The notes under the pieces: model-generated
Seen by the model: only the letters and a program-made list of their open reading frames with translations
Databases searched by the model: none
What the model was told of the DNA's origin: nothing
DNA from: Cichorium intybus
Lineage: Eukaryota; Streptophyta; Magnoliopsida; Asterales; Asteraceae
Length of the DNA: 64,000 nucleotides
NCBI GenBank assembly: GCA_023525715.1
Contig: CM042012.1
Coordinates: 56,664,705 to 56,728,704 of the forward strand
Direction: 5' to 3'
Part shown: positions 49,546 through 60,180 of the stretch, piece after piece
Position numbering within the stretch: position 1 is the stretch's first letter
Layout of the letters: the number at the start of each line of letters is the position of its first letter
Position numbers and translations under genes: made by a program

Positions 49546-50345
49546 CTTCGATCCACTTCTTTTGGTAGTTCTGGCATAACAAAAAACTATACCAACGACA
49601 ATATATTGGAAATTAAACCAACATCTCGAAACCCGGAAGTTTGGGCAAATTTCCATTTATTGTATTATGAAAGATCTTGTGAAGAAAGCTGAGTGCAAAC
49701 GATGTGGGAAGTTGAAGAGTCACAAAGAAAGTTTGTGCAAAGTGGTCCAAGAAAGCAATACTGATCCGACGCAAACTAATATCAGATTGGACAACGGTTT
49801 ATTTATTTACGACAATTAACGATGCAGTACGAGAAGCATTTGTCAAGTTTCTCATCCAAGAAGCACTTCCATTTGACCACTTTGACAACCCTCGGCTTAC
49901 GGAAATCATCAAAATGAAACTTCAACTCTGATATAATGGTCTAGACGTGATGCAATTGAACTTTTGGACAAAGCAAAATCTGACTTTTTAGCCCATTTTA
50001 CCGTCGAGGAATTTCACAACCTTGAAATTTTGGCTTGGTGGAAAGAAAAGGAACTGTAATTCCCGATTATAGCCACTATAGCTCGCGATTTACTAATCGT
50101 CTAAAGCTTCAACGGTAGCTGCAGAATCTGCATTTTCTTTTAGTGACAGAGTCATAATGAAACGATGGTCCAAACATATGGCTCAATTGATGGAAGTATG
50201 AGTGTGCTTAATGGATTATTTATACGGTGTCGAAAGGATACAACATTGTTTTTTGCTTGAAGGACCGCTTTTACCGTTAGGCGAATAGTATATCCACGAA
50301 TAAGAGCTTGCATTACGAATATCACCTCCAATGAGTGAAGTAGAT
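49546..50345 (+). pseudogene. hAT transposase, internally deleted
   Basis: The N-terminal BED-type zinc finger is recognisable: EVWANF, then after a frame change KKAECKRCGKLKSH with the Cys pair spaced CX2C. The C-terminal dimerisation domain (Dimer_Tnp_hAT) follows only about 250 bases later: FHNLEILAWWKEKEL, FPIIATIARDLLIV and, in a shifted frame, STVAAESAFSFSDRVI (family pattern SxxASExxFSxxGRxI). A full RICESLEEPER-like hAT transposase has some 500-600 residues, so the RNase-H-like catalytic core is deleted. Stops interrupt what is left. It directly follows the broken end of element G. Confidence 0.82.
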
Positions 50346-50401
50346 GATGGTGAAGTTGAAGAGTTATCAGATTAAAAACGTTCTCTTTCATGAAGACGAC
50401 C

Positions 50402-50640
50402 AAGTTGAAGACTATAATTGCTACTATTTTAAGTATCGACGTTTATGTAATTCGAAGTTTAAACTATGTTATTTGAAGTTGAAGACTATAATTTCTAGTA
50501 TTTTTAGTAACGACGTTTACTTTTATGTAATTCGACGTTTAAACTAGGTTATTTGAAGTTGAAGACTATAATTGCTACTATTTTTCGTAGCGACGCTTAT
50601 GTTTATGTAATTTGAAACTCAATCTATATTATTCAAAGTT
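50402..50640 (+). repeat. Three-copy tandem repeat after the hAT pseudogene
   Basis: Units of about 78 bp begin AGTTGAAGACTATAATT, pass GTA-CGACGTTTATG and end with TTTAAACTATGTTATTTGA. Probably hAT 3' UTR. Confidence 0.8.
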
Positions 50641-50754
50641 CAAACAATGTTATTTCTTATTTTGTATTCTTAACCAAATAAAATACAAGTTATTATGTGT
50701 TTTTTGAGTAATATTTGGAAAAAATAATATATATTTTGTTTTTTATGTTAAACT

Positions 50755-50930
50755 GAAATCGGTTTTTAAAATAATCGGCTTTTTCATAACCGAAACCGGT
50801 TGGACCAGTTATTCATTTCACTGAAATAAAACCGCCTAAAACCGGTTATCTTAAAACCGAAACCAGAAACCGATTTTTTAAAAGGCAATTCTAAAAAAAC
50901 GAAACTGATTAAAAATGGTCCATGTGCAGT
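50755..50930 (+). repeat. hAT 3' subterminal region
   Basis: Clusters of AACCG/CGGTT motifs (ACCGAAACCGGTTGG, AAAACCGGTTATC, AAACCGATTTTTT) precede ATGGTCCATGTGCA at 50917-50930. Such subterminal clusters are typical of Ac-like elements, where they bind transposase. Assigning 50930 as the element end is a guess. Confidence 0.5.
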
Positions 50931-51146
50931 GGCGGAACCAGAAATGTGGAGCAAGAGTAGCACCAAAAACACAACCTTAAATGGTGGAACTTAAGTGCTT
51001 TATTAGCGTCATTTATTTTTGAAAAGAAATTACAAATTTACATCTTCATCAATTAACCCCACACTAAAAACACAACCTTAAATAGTGGAACTTACCTCAA
51101 ATAATTATTGATTTGACCGAATCAATGGTTTAAGAAAGAAATTATT
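50931..51146. other. Unclassified repeat-like stretch
   Basis: Starts with GTGGCGGAACCAGAAATG, which resembles ends of small hAT-like elements. It contains a 28-bp direct repeat with CACAACCTTAAATxGTGGAA at 50968-50994 and 51064-51092. No gene. Confidence 0.35.
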
Positions 51147-51613
51147 GTTGGGTGTTGAATTCAATCAAAGATAGAATAGTAACAAGTATTCTAGCAATAT
51201 CAATTAAGCAAAACTAACAACAAAAGCAAGTTTGAATTAGAGTAATGAAGAACACAATAAGAAATGGATAACAGGTGTCGAATGCTTTGATTTCACGTAT
51301 TAGGGTTTTACAATGAGAGTGGATCTTAAACGAACACTCGACATAGACAGATATCACTGATATTTATACATACTCAGTGATACGAATAGTACAAAAGATA
51401 TCATAGAATATTCCTACAGTGTACTAGCCAATATGAATGATTTATTGTGCAACACATAGTCTGCCAGATACGTGTACACCAAAAGCAGTTATTACAGATA
51501 AGCCTTCAGATCCTCTAGGATAAACCCTTCGGAGTCTTCAGGCTTCGGGGTCTTCTATTCTTGATCTTCAGGTCTTCGGATGGTGCTGCACTTCAGCACA
51601 AATATTCTAAACA
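51147..51613 (-). mobile_element. Solo LTR J (467 bp)
   Basis: TGTTGGGTG...CTAAACA with perfect 5-bp duplication ATTAT (51142-51146, 51614-51618). The minus strand carries TATAAATA at 51361-51368, so its transcription direction is minus. There is no PBS or internal sequence. Size and ends suggest copia type. Confidence 0.85.
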
Positions 51614-51618
51614 ATTAT

Positions 51619-51830
51619 ACTTGGAAATTCCTCAAATATGAGGATGTTTTTAGTTTAGTTTTGTTACAATATCACTTTCAAACATCGAGACTTGCAAAAA
51701 AGGCAAAATCGACATGTTTGATTAAGCATTCATCCACTTAACATATTTGACTAATATTAATTTTGTTTTAAGTAATGAGAAATAAGTTGAACAATAGGGC
51801 TTGATGATTGTTACCAATATGAAGAAATTA
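51619..51830. other. Intergenic, no feature recognised
   Basis: AT-rich sequence between the solo LTR and the Mutator-like element. I see no gene or repeat in it. Confidence 0.4.
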
Positions 51831-51839
51831 TAAACCTTG

Positions 51840-52985
51840 GAGTAAATTACACGAATGGTACTATAGTTTTGGGTAACTTGTGCGTTTGGTCCATAACTTT
51901 TTTTTTAACTCAGACAGTCCCTATAATTTTGTTTTGTTACGCGCTTCGTCCTTGACTGACTTAAAATGACTATATTGCCCTTTTTATTTATTTTTTAATT
52001 AATTTATTATTAATTTATTATTTTTAATTAATTTATTATTTATATATACATTTAAAAAATAGTACACATCCGTTTTCCCTCTTTCAGCCTTCCCCAAATG
52101 AATGAAAACTGCCCAGTTCCAGCACCATCTCCGACACCACTTCCGTCACTATCTCCGACCAAATATCTAGTACCACAGAAATCAATCCGATCTCAACACC
52201 AAAACTACCTAATATAAATGTGAAACGCATCTAAAATTAAACCTGTAATTCAAATCCAGAAATCAGATCAGAAATACATTCGAATTCTACAATATCGGAT
52301 TCTCCAAAATCGATTTTTTTTATCAGAAGGCAACCAGAAATCTAACATTTTCTTCCTTCTAAATTGAATCTAGAAATCTAATATGCAAAATCAAAAATAT
52401 GTAAAATCAAATTCGTAAAATCATAAATCTAATAGCAGTGACAAATTTTAAAAATCAAATATGTAAAATCAATATCAAACCTATAAATCAGTTACCAGAT
52501 CTACAAATTGATGATCGGATCTATACATGAGATGATGATGCGGCGGTGTGGGAGAACGAAGGCTCCGGAGAACATGGGGTCATTTCTGTGGTCGATAATT
52601 GCAGGGAAATGTGCCGATTTGAAGGAGAAGTCTGTATGGGGAGGTGGTGACGAGTTTTTGAACAACTAAAAGTGAAGGTCGGAGAAGATGACCGGAGAAC
52701 AATGGCAATTTGTCGAAACGATAGGACAAGGGGCGACTAGGGTTCTGACGAGAGAAGAGTGCAAAAAAAAAGGCTAGGCTTGGTTTCTTGTTAACTTCCC
52801 GGCAACAGAGTGATAAACCAACCGGTGGCGGCGAATTTGCAGCGGATGCTGGTGCAGCGATTTCTGGTTCTGACGAGAGAAGAGAGCAACAAAAGACGTA
52901 GGCCGGAGATGCTTTGGTAGGAGCAACGATTGCTGGTGGCGGCGAATTGTAGAGAAAACGTCGGTTGGCTGAATGGGGAGAGGCG

Positions 52986-53033
<48 letters not shown>

Positions 53034-53285
53034 GACGGGAAGGTGTGGGTATGAGAGAAACCGTGAGAGATGAAAGTGGAAAATATTAGGTTTAGGTTTT
53101 TTTATTCTATATTTATAATAATAACAATTAATTAATTAATTAAAGAAGGCTTTAAAATAGTAAGGGCATGATGGACAAAGTGCGTAACAATACAAATTAT
53201 AGGGACCGTCTGAGTTAAAAAAAAAAGTTAGGGACCAAACGTGCAAGTTATCCCAAACCATAGGGACCATTCGTGTAATTTACTC
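51840..53285. mobile_element. Non-autonomous Mutator-like element (1446 bp)
   Basis: Long terminal inverted repeats of about 120 bp begin GAGTAAATTACACGAATGGT at both ends and include conserved GGTCC-TA, AACTCAGAC-GTCC and TTGTTACGC blocks. The flanks are TAAACCTTG (51831-51839) and TAAACCTTT (53286-53294), an 8-of-9 match, which is the Mutator signature. No transposase is inside. The GC-richer interior (52100-53050) holds a (GA)n run at 52992-53030 and looks unlike the AT-rich flanks, so captured host sequence (Pack-MULE) is possible but not shown. Confidence 0.87.
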
Positions 53286-53294
53286 TAAACCTTT

Positions 53295-53909
53295 AATAAT
53301 AGAATATAAACATTGTATTACAAAACCGAAACCAACAAATACTAGATGATTCGAGTAGACGGATGTTGCTATTTGACGGGAAGGAGGTCCTTAGTACGGG
53401 AGTAATCAGTGTCAATATTGTGTTCTTATAACCGGAGCTAGAACCGTAAATTTCAAACCCATAAAGATCAAAACCAAATAAAGCTTGAACTTACCGTTGT
53501 TTGCGTTTTCATGAACTCAGAAGGAAAGAAGCAAGCAGCAAATCAGCGATGCATTAGTCACTTTCATTCCCGATTTCTGATTCCTTGCGGATTTTCTTTT
53601 ATCAAGTAGAGAAGCAGGAGGCCAACGAACAAGTGCTTTTTCTCTCTTTTCATTTTTTTTTTGCGTTTTCACGAACTCAGGGAAATAAGCAAGCAGCGAT
53701 TTTCATTCCTGCTTCTAGGTTTTTCTTTTTCTAGGCTTCTATTTTTGATTTTCTGGGCTAAACTATACATATGAGCTCCTTCTAAGGCAAAACTGAGTAG
53801 TGCCCCGTGCCACTGTCGACATAAGCCCAATTCTGCCCCTGTCCATGTACACCTCTATACCATGTACCAACTCTTAGTGGCCATATGTATATTAGGCCTG
53901 CATATATAT
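53295..53909. other. Unclassified, possible hAT-derived stretch
   Basis: It contains the direct repeat TTGCGTTTTCA-GAACTCAG at 53501-53520 and 53661-53680. A minus-strand TAGAGGTGTACATGGAC at 53841-53857 resembles Ac-like termini. No coding frame of note. Confidence 0.35.
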
Positions 53910-53918
53910 TAATTTTTT

Positions 53919-54778
53919 GGGTAAATTGCATAAAAGTTACTAACTTTTTCAATTTTTTCAATTTTGACATTGCATATTTAGTTTTTGCAATTAAGTAAAT
54001 ATGTTTTCAGCTAAGTTGCAATTAAGTCATTATGTTTTCCAAAAAGTTGCGAAAATGACTATATGATAGGATGGCAACAGGCAGGTCATATGGTCAGATT
54101 TGCAATTTTTCAGAAAACCTAATGACTTAATAGCAAAAATAAAAAATATAGTGTCAAAATCTAGAAATCTGAAAAAGTTAGCGATTTTTATGCAATTTAC
54201 CCTATGCAATTTATACGCCTTAATCACTTTACATGCCTCATACGTGTCCTAAAAATTAAATTTGTTGTTACATTGGATAATTTATCCTAATAGCCCCAAA
54301 AAAGAACATAAAAAAAATTAAAGTTCAATGCTACTTGTGACAAAAAGCAATTTTGTCACAAGTAGCATTGCACTTTGATTTTTTTTATTTTTTTATTTTT
54401 TGTTTTTTTTTTGGGCTGTTAGGGTAAACTATCCAAGGCAACAACAAAATTATTTTTTTGGACACGTATGAGGCATGTAAAGTTATTAAGTTGTATAAAT
54501 TGCATAAAAGTCTATCTTTTCTAAAATTCTAGATTTTGACATTATGTTTTTTATTTTTACTAGTAAGTCATTAAGTTTTCTAAAAAATTGCAAATCTGAC
54601 CATATGACGTTGTAACCTGTTGCCATCCTATCGTATGGTCATTTTCGCAACTTTTTGGAAAACATAATGACTTAATTGCAATTTTTTTAAAAACATAATG
54701 ACTTAACTGCAAAAATTAAAAATGCAGTGTCAAAATCAAGAACATTGGAAAAGCTAGTGACTTTTATGCAATTTACTC
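53919..54778. mobile_element. 860-bp fold-back element with Mutator-type 9-bp TSD
   Basis: The whole 860 bp is one imperfect palindrome centred at about 54348, where TTGTGACAAAA meets ATTTTGTCACAA. Each arm of about 430 bp begins G(G/A)GTAAATTGCATAAAAGT. Both flanks are TAATTTTTT (53910-53918, 54779-54787), a perfect 9-bp duplication. Each arm also contains a smaller unit of about 284 bp with its own inverted ends (53919-54202, and its mirror), so the structure looks like an inverted dimer of a MITE. No coding capacity. Confidence 0.88.
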
Positions 54779-54787
54779 TAATTTTTT

Positions 54788-55250
54788 TTTGTTGAATCCA
54801 TCCAAATGTTGAAACTCTTGATATTCGAACAACTCCCTTGTTTAGTTTTTGTTGAATCCATCCAAATGTTTATTTTTTTTTATTTTGTTTATTATAACAT
54901 TCTACCTTCATTAATTTGTTTATTATAGGAATTCTCTAAAATAAATAAAGCTTAAATGCAAGCAGTAACAGAGTACTTTCATTGACTTTTTATTATAACT
55001 TTCTACTTTCGTGTCTTCTTATTACAACATTGTACTTTATAGAATCTACTCAATTATAGCAATGTCATCCACATACAAAACGATTTCCACTGCTATAAAT
55101 TTGTATATTCTTTAAAGTACAATATCCTAATAAGGAAAATAATGAAAAATATGAAAGATATGATGCCGTGACATAACACAAAATATACTAAAAATAAGAA
55201 TTGTTTGTAATCAATAACGGAAACTACCAAGTAGGTATCTGTTAAAAAAC
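54788..55250. repeat. Short direct and inverted repeats
   Basis: TTTTGTTGAATCCATCCAAA occurs twice (54788 and 54847 region). From 54888 to 55040 the unit TTATTATAAC-TTCTACTTTC recurs as the reverse complement of the array at 55330-55810. Confidence 0.6.
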
Positions 55251-55274
55251 TTTGAGAACCTTAACCGGCTCTGA

Positions 55275-55825
55275 TCGGTAGTATGGCACCATCGCATTTA
55301 CTAGTGACGGGCGCCAATGATGCGTGATATGAAAGTAAATTTCTATAATAAACAATTAAATGAAAGTAAGATGCTATTATATACAAATAAATGAAAGTAA
55401 GATGCTATAATATACATATAATTGAAAGTAAGATGGTACAATATACATATAAATTAAAGTAAAATGCTATAATAAACACTTAACTGAAAGTAAGTTGCTA
55501 TAAAAACAACTAAATGGAATTAACTTGCTATAATAAATAATTAAATGAAAAATTGCATTAGGTTTGATTTTGTAATATTATTGAACAACTACTTACACCT
55601 ACCACCGGTCCATCACCGTTGCCCACCATCTCATTTACCATTGACGGACACTAATGGTACCTCATACGAAAGTAAATTGCTATAATAAACAGTTAAATGC
55701 AAGTAATATGCTACAATAAACATTTAACTAAAAGTAAGTTGCTAAAAAACAACGAAATTAAAGTAAATTGCTATAATAAATAATTAAATGAAAGTAGAAT
55801 GCAATAATACACCACTTTCAAAAAG
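55275..55825. repeat. Tandem array with TATAATAAAC-TTAAATGAAAG units
   Basis: At least eight imperfect units of about 38-42 bp. A larger duplication is visible: a block with CGG-CACCATC-CATTTAC and GACGG-C-CCAATG followed by the short units occurs at about 55278 and again at about 55607. With the inverted copies upstream it may be a fold-back element. Confidence 0.7.
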
Positions 55826-56448
<623 letters not shown>

Positions 56449-56537
56449 TTCCATTGAGAATGAAAAAAAAGATTGAGAACGCGATAATGAATATGAGGCC
56501 ATATTTTTATCTTGCCGCTAGTGCTTTGCATATATGA

Positions 56538-56890
56538 TTTTCACCACCACTTCAACCTACACCACCTGCGTCACCACCACCACCATCGTCGTCGCCACCA
56601 CTACCACTGCCACCGCCACCGCCACCTCCCCCACCGCCGTCGTCGCCACCGGCACCGCCACCAACCACCTCCACCACTACTGCCAACTCTACCACCTCTA
56701 TCACCATCTCGACCACCACCGCTGCTACCACCTATACCACCACCTCCACCAACCACCGCCACCACTACCACCTCCATCACCGCCACCACCACCTTCATCA
56801 CCACCCATCTCCACCAACACCACCACCCCACTAACACCGCCACCACCATCATCGCCACCCTCTATTGCCATCACCATCGCCACCATCTAC
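56538..56890. repeat. CCA/CCG/CCT trinucleotide-rich low-complexity tract
   Basis: About 350 bp of near-pure ACC-type triplets with one strand almost free of G. Long open frames exist on both strands, His/Thr/Pro-rich one way and Gly/Val/Trp-rich the other, because the repeat excludes stops. I do not call a gene. Confidence 0.85.
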
Positions 56891-56924
56891 CACCATTCCG
56901 ACCACCACAACCATATTTCATAAA

Positions 56925-56955
56925 TGATTATTCATATATGATATATGAATAATCA
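56925..56955. repeat. 31-bp perfect palindrome
   Basis: Arms TGATTATTCATATAT and ATATATGAATAATCA around a single G. Confidence 0.9.
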
Positions 56956-56999
56956 TATATGAATATACACATTCATACTGCTGCCCACCGTCTCACCAA

Positions 57000-57775
57000 C
57001 AGCAGGTCTAACTCCAACTACTGCCCCTCTGCCACTTATCCCATGAAAACACGATCTCAATCTGGCATATTGAAAACAAAACATTTTTCCGATCTCACTG
57101 CCCTAGGAACGACTGGTCTTCATCAAGCGTTGTTTGTAAACAGTGACCCGAAAGGTTTCAAATTAACCGCCAAAAACCCACAGTGGCTCATGGAAATAGA
57201 GGAAGAAATGTCCGCCTTACGATCTAATGATACTTGGGATCTGGTTCCGCGACCTACAATTTCAAATGTCATTGGATCAAAGTGGATCTTCAGAACAAAA
57301 TACCATTGTGATTGCTCCATTGAAAGACTTAATGCACACCTAGTTGCCCAGGGATTCACTCAGGTTTCAGGACTAGACTACTCTCACACCTTCAGTCTGA
57401 TGGTCAAGGCATCTACAGTCTGAATAGTCGTATCTCTTGTTGTCATGCAAAAATGGTCTTTACATCAACTTGATGTCAAGAATGCTTTCCTTAGTAGGCA
57501 TCTCAATGATACAGTTTTCGTGGAGCAACCTCCGAGTTTCATTGATGATCGTTATGCCTTACATGTCTTTCGTCTAAAGAAGGCTCTTTACGGTCTCAAA
57601 CAAGCACCACGTTCCTGGTTTCAACGACTTAGTACTTTCTTTGCTGCTCTCAGATTCAAATACAGTCATGCTGATACATCTCTCTTTGTTTTCAAACATG
57701 GTCATGATATTCTATATTTGCTCGTATATGTTGACGAAATCATATTCTTCTTCATTCAGCAAGAAAAATAACTTG
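57000..57775 (+). pseudogene. Copia reverse transcriptase fragment
   Basis: The frame begins with a typical pre-RT motif (TYPMKTRSQSG) and continues into RVT_2: NPQWLMEIEEEMSALRSNDT, GSKWIFRTKY, LVAQGFTQVSGLDYSHTFS, a TGA stop at 57421, then in the same frame LHQLDVKNAFLSRHLNDTVF, LKKALYGLKQAPRSWF and LLVYVDEIIFF. The catalytic YVDD reads YVDE. Homology ends at about 57755, so the rest of RT, RNase H and both LTRs are missing. The stop is at the site of a conserved Arg, compatible with CGA to TGA decay of a methylated CpG (inference). Confidence 0.88.
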
Positions 57776-57991
57776 AGAGAGATCTTCATATAACAACAGA
57801 AAAATAGATGAACAGCAACAACAACAACTTAATTAGATAAGATGAATCAACACAAAAGCTAGACATAAACTCGTCATGAAAATTTCAGATGCGAATCTGA
57901 GAAATTTTTGTTAGAACATGAAAATCTTCAAGTTCAAAATGATAGTATGGATCATTCTTTATATGAGCGCGAATGTGGCTCTGATACTAAT
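57776..57991 (-). other. 5' leader of a truncated minus-strand copia element
   Basis: The minus-strand sequence following LTR 58336-57992 carries a PBS at 57978-57989 (reads AGTATCAGAGCC, one change from consensus) and an untranslated leader. It ends where the plus-strand RT fragment begins, so the element is truncated. Confidence 0.6.
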
Positions 57992-58336
57992 TGTTAGGAC
58001 CCGTGGTGGTTAGCAAAGTGCGGAATAATACATATCTAAAAGATTAACGGTACAAGAATGCAAAATATAAGATGAGTAATATGATTTCATAGATAAAGAG
58101 AGTAAATTAATAAATGAAGAACATCTGGCTAGGGAAAGTATTTCCTACCAACAGAAATTCTCTCAAATCTAAAGACTACATATCTAGAGACTACATAGTA
58201 AGATGCACACATACAAATAACCATATCCCTCTCTATTTATGGGAGAGAATCATAATATGCCTAAATACAATGGAAATATTCTAGTCTAGATATTACTGAT
58301 TATTGTAGAGCATTTGTAGCTCCAACTGTTTGAACA
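57992..58336 (-). repeat. Copia-type 5' LTR, minus orientation (345 bp)
   Basis: Plus-strand ends are TGTTAGGACCC and TTTGAACA. The minus strand has ATAAATAGAG at 58232-58240 as a TATA-like box. The PBS next to its left end marks it as a 5' LTR. Confidence 0.7.
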
Positions 58337-59606
58337 TTCGAAAGGTTTCCCAATCTGATAGGAATAAATCAATTTAAGTAATTATTCAGCAAAAATATAT
58401 TAAAATAACAATAAAAAAGAAGGGTTCATCAACATCTGAAAATGCAAATTATATATGTCGATCAACATAGTAGAACAAATTGTGATTGTAATCCTTGCAA
58501 CTTTGTACATGTTCGCAACGTACTCTCGAGGAATTATTCAATAAAAATAGTTGTAATGAATGTCTCTACACTGTGTTTAAGTATAAAACAACGTTAGTAG
58601 TAGTATACATACACTGTCTGCAATAGGAATGTACAAATGTAATAAAAGAATATAAAATTTACAATAAAAGAATTTCTAGTGATCTAACTTTATGCTATTT
58701 GGTCATATGAGTCCTTTTTAACTTGTGTTTTGAAACATTTGAAAAAGTAACTCTCATGGTTTTTGAATCACATGTTAACCTGAGAAATCAGAATATCAGC
58801 TTAACTCGAAAACTAGATTTACATATTCAGAAATCAGATTACAGCTTATAAATAAGAAAAAAAAAAATGTAAGCTTGGGGATTGTGACGACCAGTGTTGG
58901 TGTCAACCCTGATGCAGTAGAGATAGACATGTGTGATAGAGTTGCATTGACGTGATATCAACTTTTTTGCTTGATGTGGTGTAGATAGTGCTACAAGTTA
59001 GAGACGCATCGACCTTGATGATCGACAACGATGTCAACCTGATACGAAGAAGAAAACAATGGAAGGCTGTGTTTGTGTGGTGAAGGCTGCCTTTGCATCT
59101 TGATGGAGGAGAGTATAGACAAAGAGACATTCTAGAACGGGGGAAGCAAAAAATTAAGGCATTTGTTGGTTTTTTTTTCTTTAGATTTTATTTTTTTTCT
59201 TATTACCATTTTGATACTTGTTACCTTTAATTTTCTTTTTTGTTTTACTTTTGTTGACCAGCTTTAACTCATTAGGTTGAGTAGCACCAGCTTTGACTTA
59301 TATTTACCAACCCTTCCTACCTTGACGAAGGAGTACTAATGGTTATCTGGTGGAGAACGCCTAGCTTCTAGGTGTTGGTTAATTGGCCGTCTATACCATT
59401 TTTTACAGTAATGATTTAACGTGTATTAGTATGCTACGTACTATTATTGTAATAGAAAAAGATTTTTTTTTTATTTTAAATATAGCTATTAAGATAACTA
59501 GTGACCATTATTTTATGGTCACTGAATTTGTTAATACAAATTCAATGACAGCTATCTAACTTAACAATGTTTCCACAGTAAATTTGAAAAAAGAAAAATA
59601 GTTAAT
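58337..59606. other. Intergenic, no feature recognised
   Basis: AT-rich, without long frames. I see no recognisable domain, RNA gene or clear terminal repeat in these 1.3 kb. Confidence 0.4.
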
Positions 59607-59908
59607 CACTACAATTTTTGGTCACTAAGTCTCCAATATAGTGACTATTATCTATTTGTTATTAAGCCGTTGATGCAGTGGCCATTATTTTTAATCACTA
59701 ATACTTGTAACGATATTAGAAAAAAAGTTATTTAATTTTATTCAACAGTTTAGTGACCAGCGAGTAACAATCATCATAGTATTGCACAATAAATTTGTAG
59801 CATTATCAAAATTCTGTTACAACATAATATACGGTGACTAAATGATACTGACCAGAATTTAGTTGTCATGAGAAACCTGGTCACTAACAAGGAATTTTCT
59901 TGTAGTAA
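59607..59908. mobile_element. Possible small CACTA-type element
   Basis: The left end CACTACAATTTTTGGTCACT and the right end AATTTTCTTGTAGTA (reverse complement TACTACAAGAAAATT) resemble CACTA termini. Several GTCACTA/TAGTGAC subterminal motifs lie between. The last base of the right end deviates and a 3-bp duplication is not clear. Confidence 0.35.
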
Positions 59909-60180
59909 AACGAAGTGAAAATTCTTATTTATATTGATATCCATAGTTATTTTGCTACAAAATGAGTGCCGTTGCAATGTTCCATCCAATTAGCTTTTGA
60001 ATTATATATAGATTCCGTTAGTAAAATAGCTTAAAAGCAAATAACTACGGAATTCGCATATAGTAAATTTGGTAGCTTTTTGGCTGTACAAAAATTCAGG
60101 ATTTAGCGAGCGAATTCATTCGTAGCTATAAAGGTTTTGTGATTAATCACCTTAATTAGGTGAGCCGTATATTGAATAAT

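Noticed and set aside
56512..56952. His/Pro/Thr-rich protein of about 146 residues
   Set aside because: Low-complexity CCN repeat; open frames occur on both strands, with no start context, domain or conserved length.
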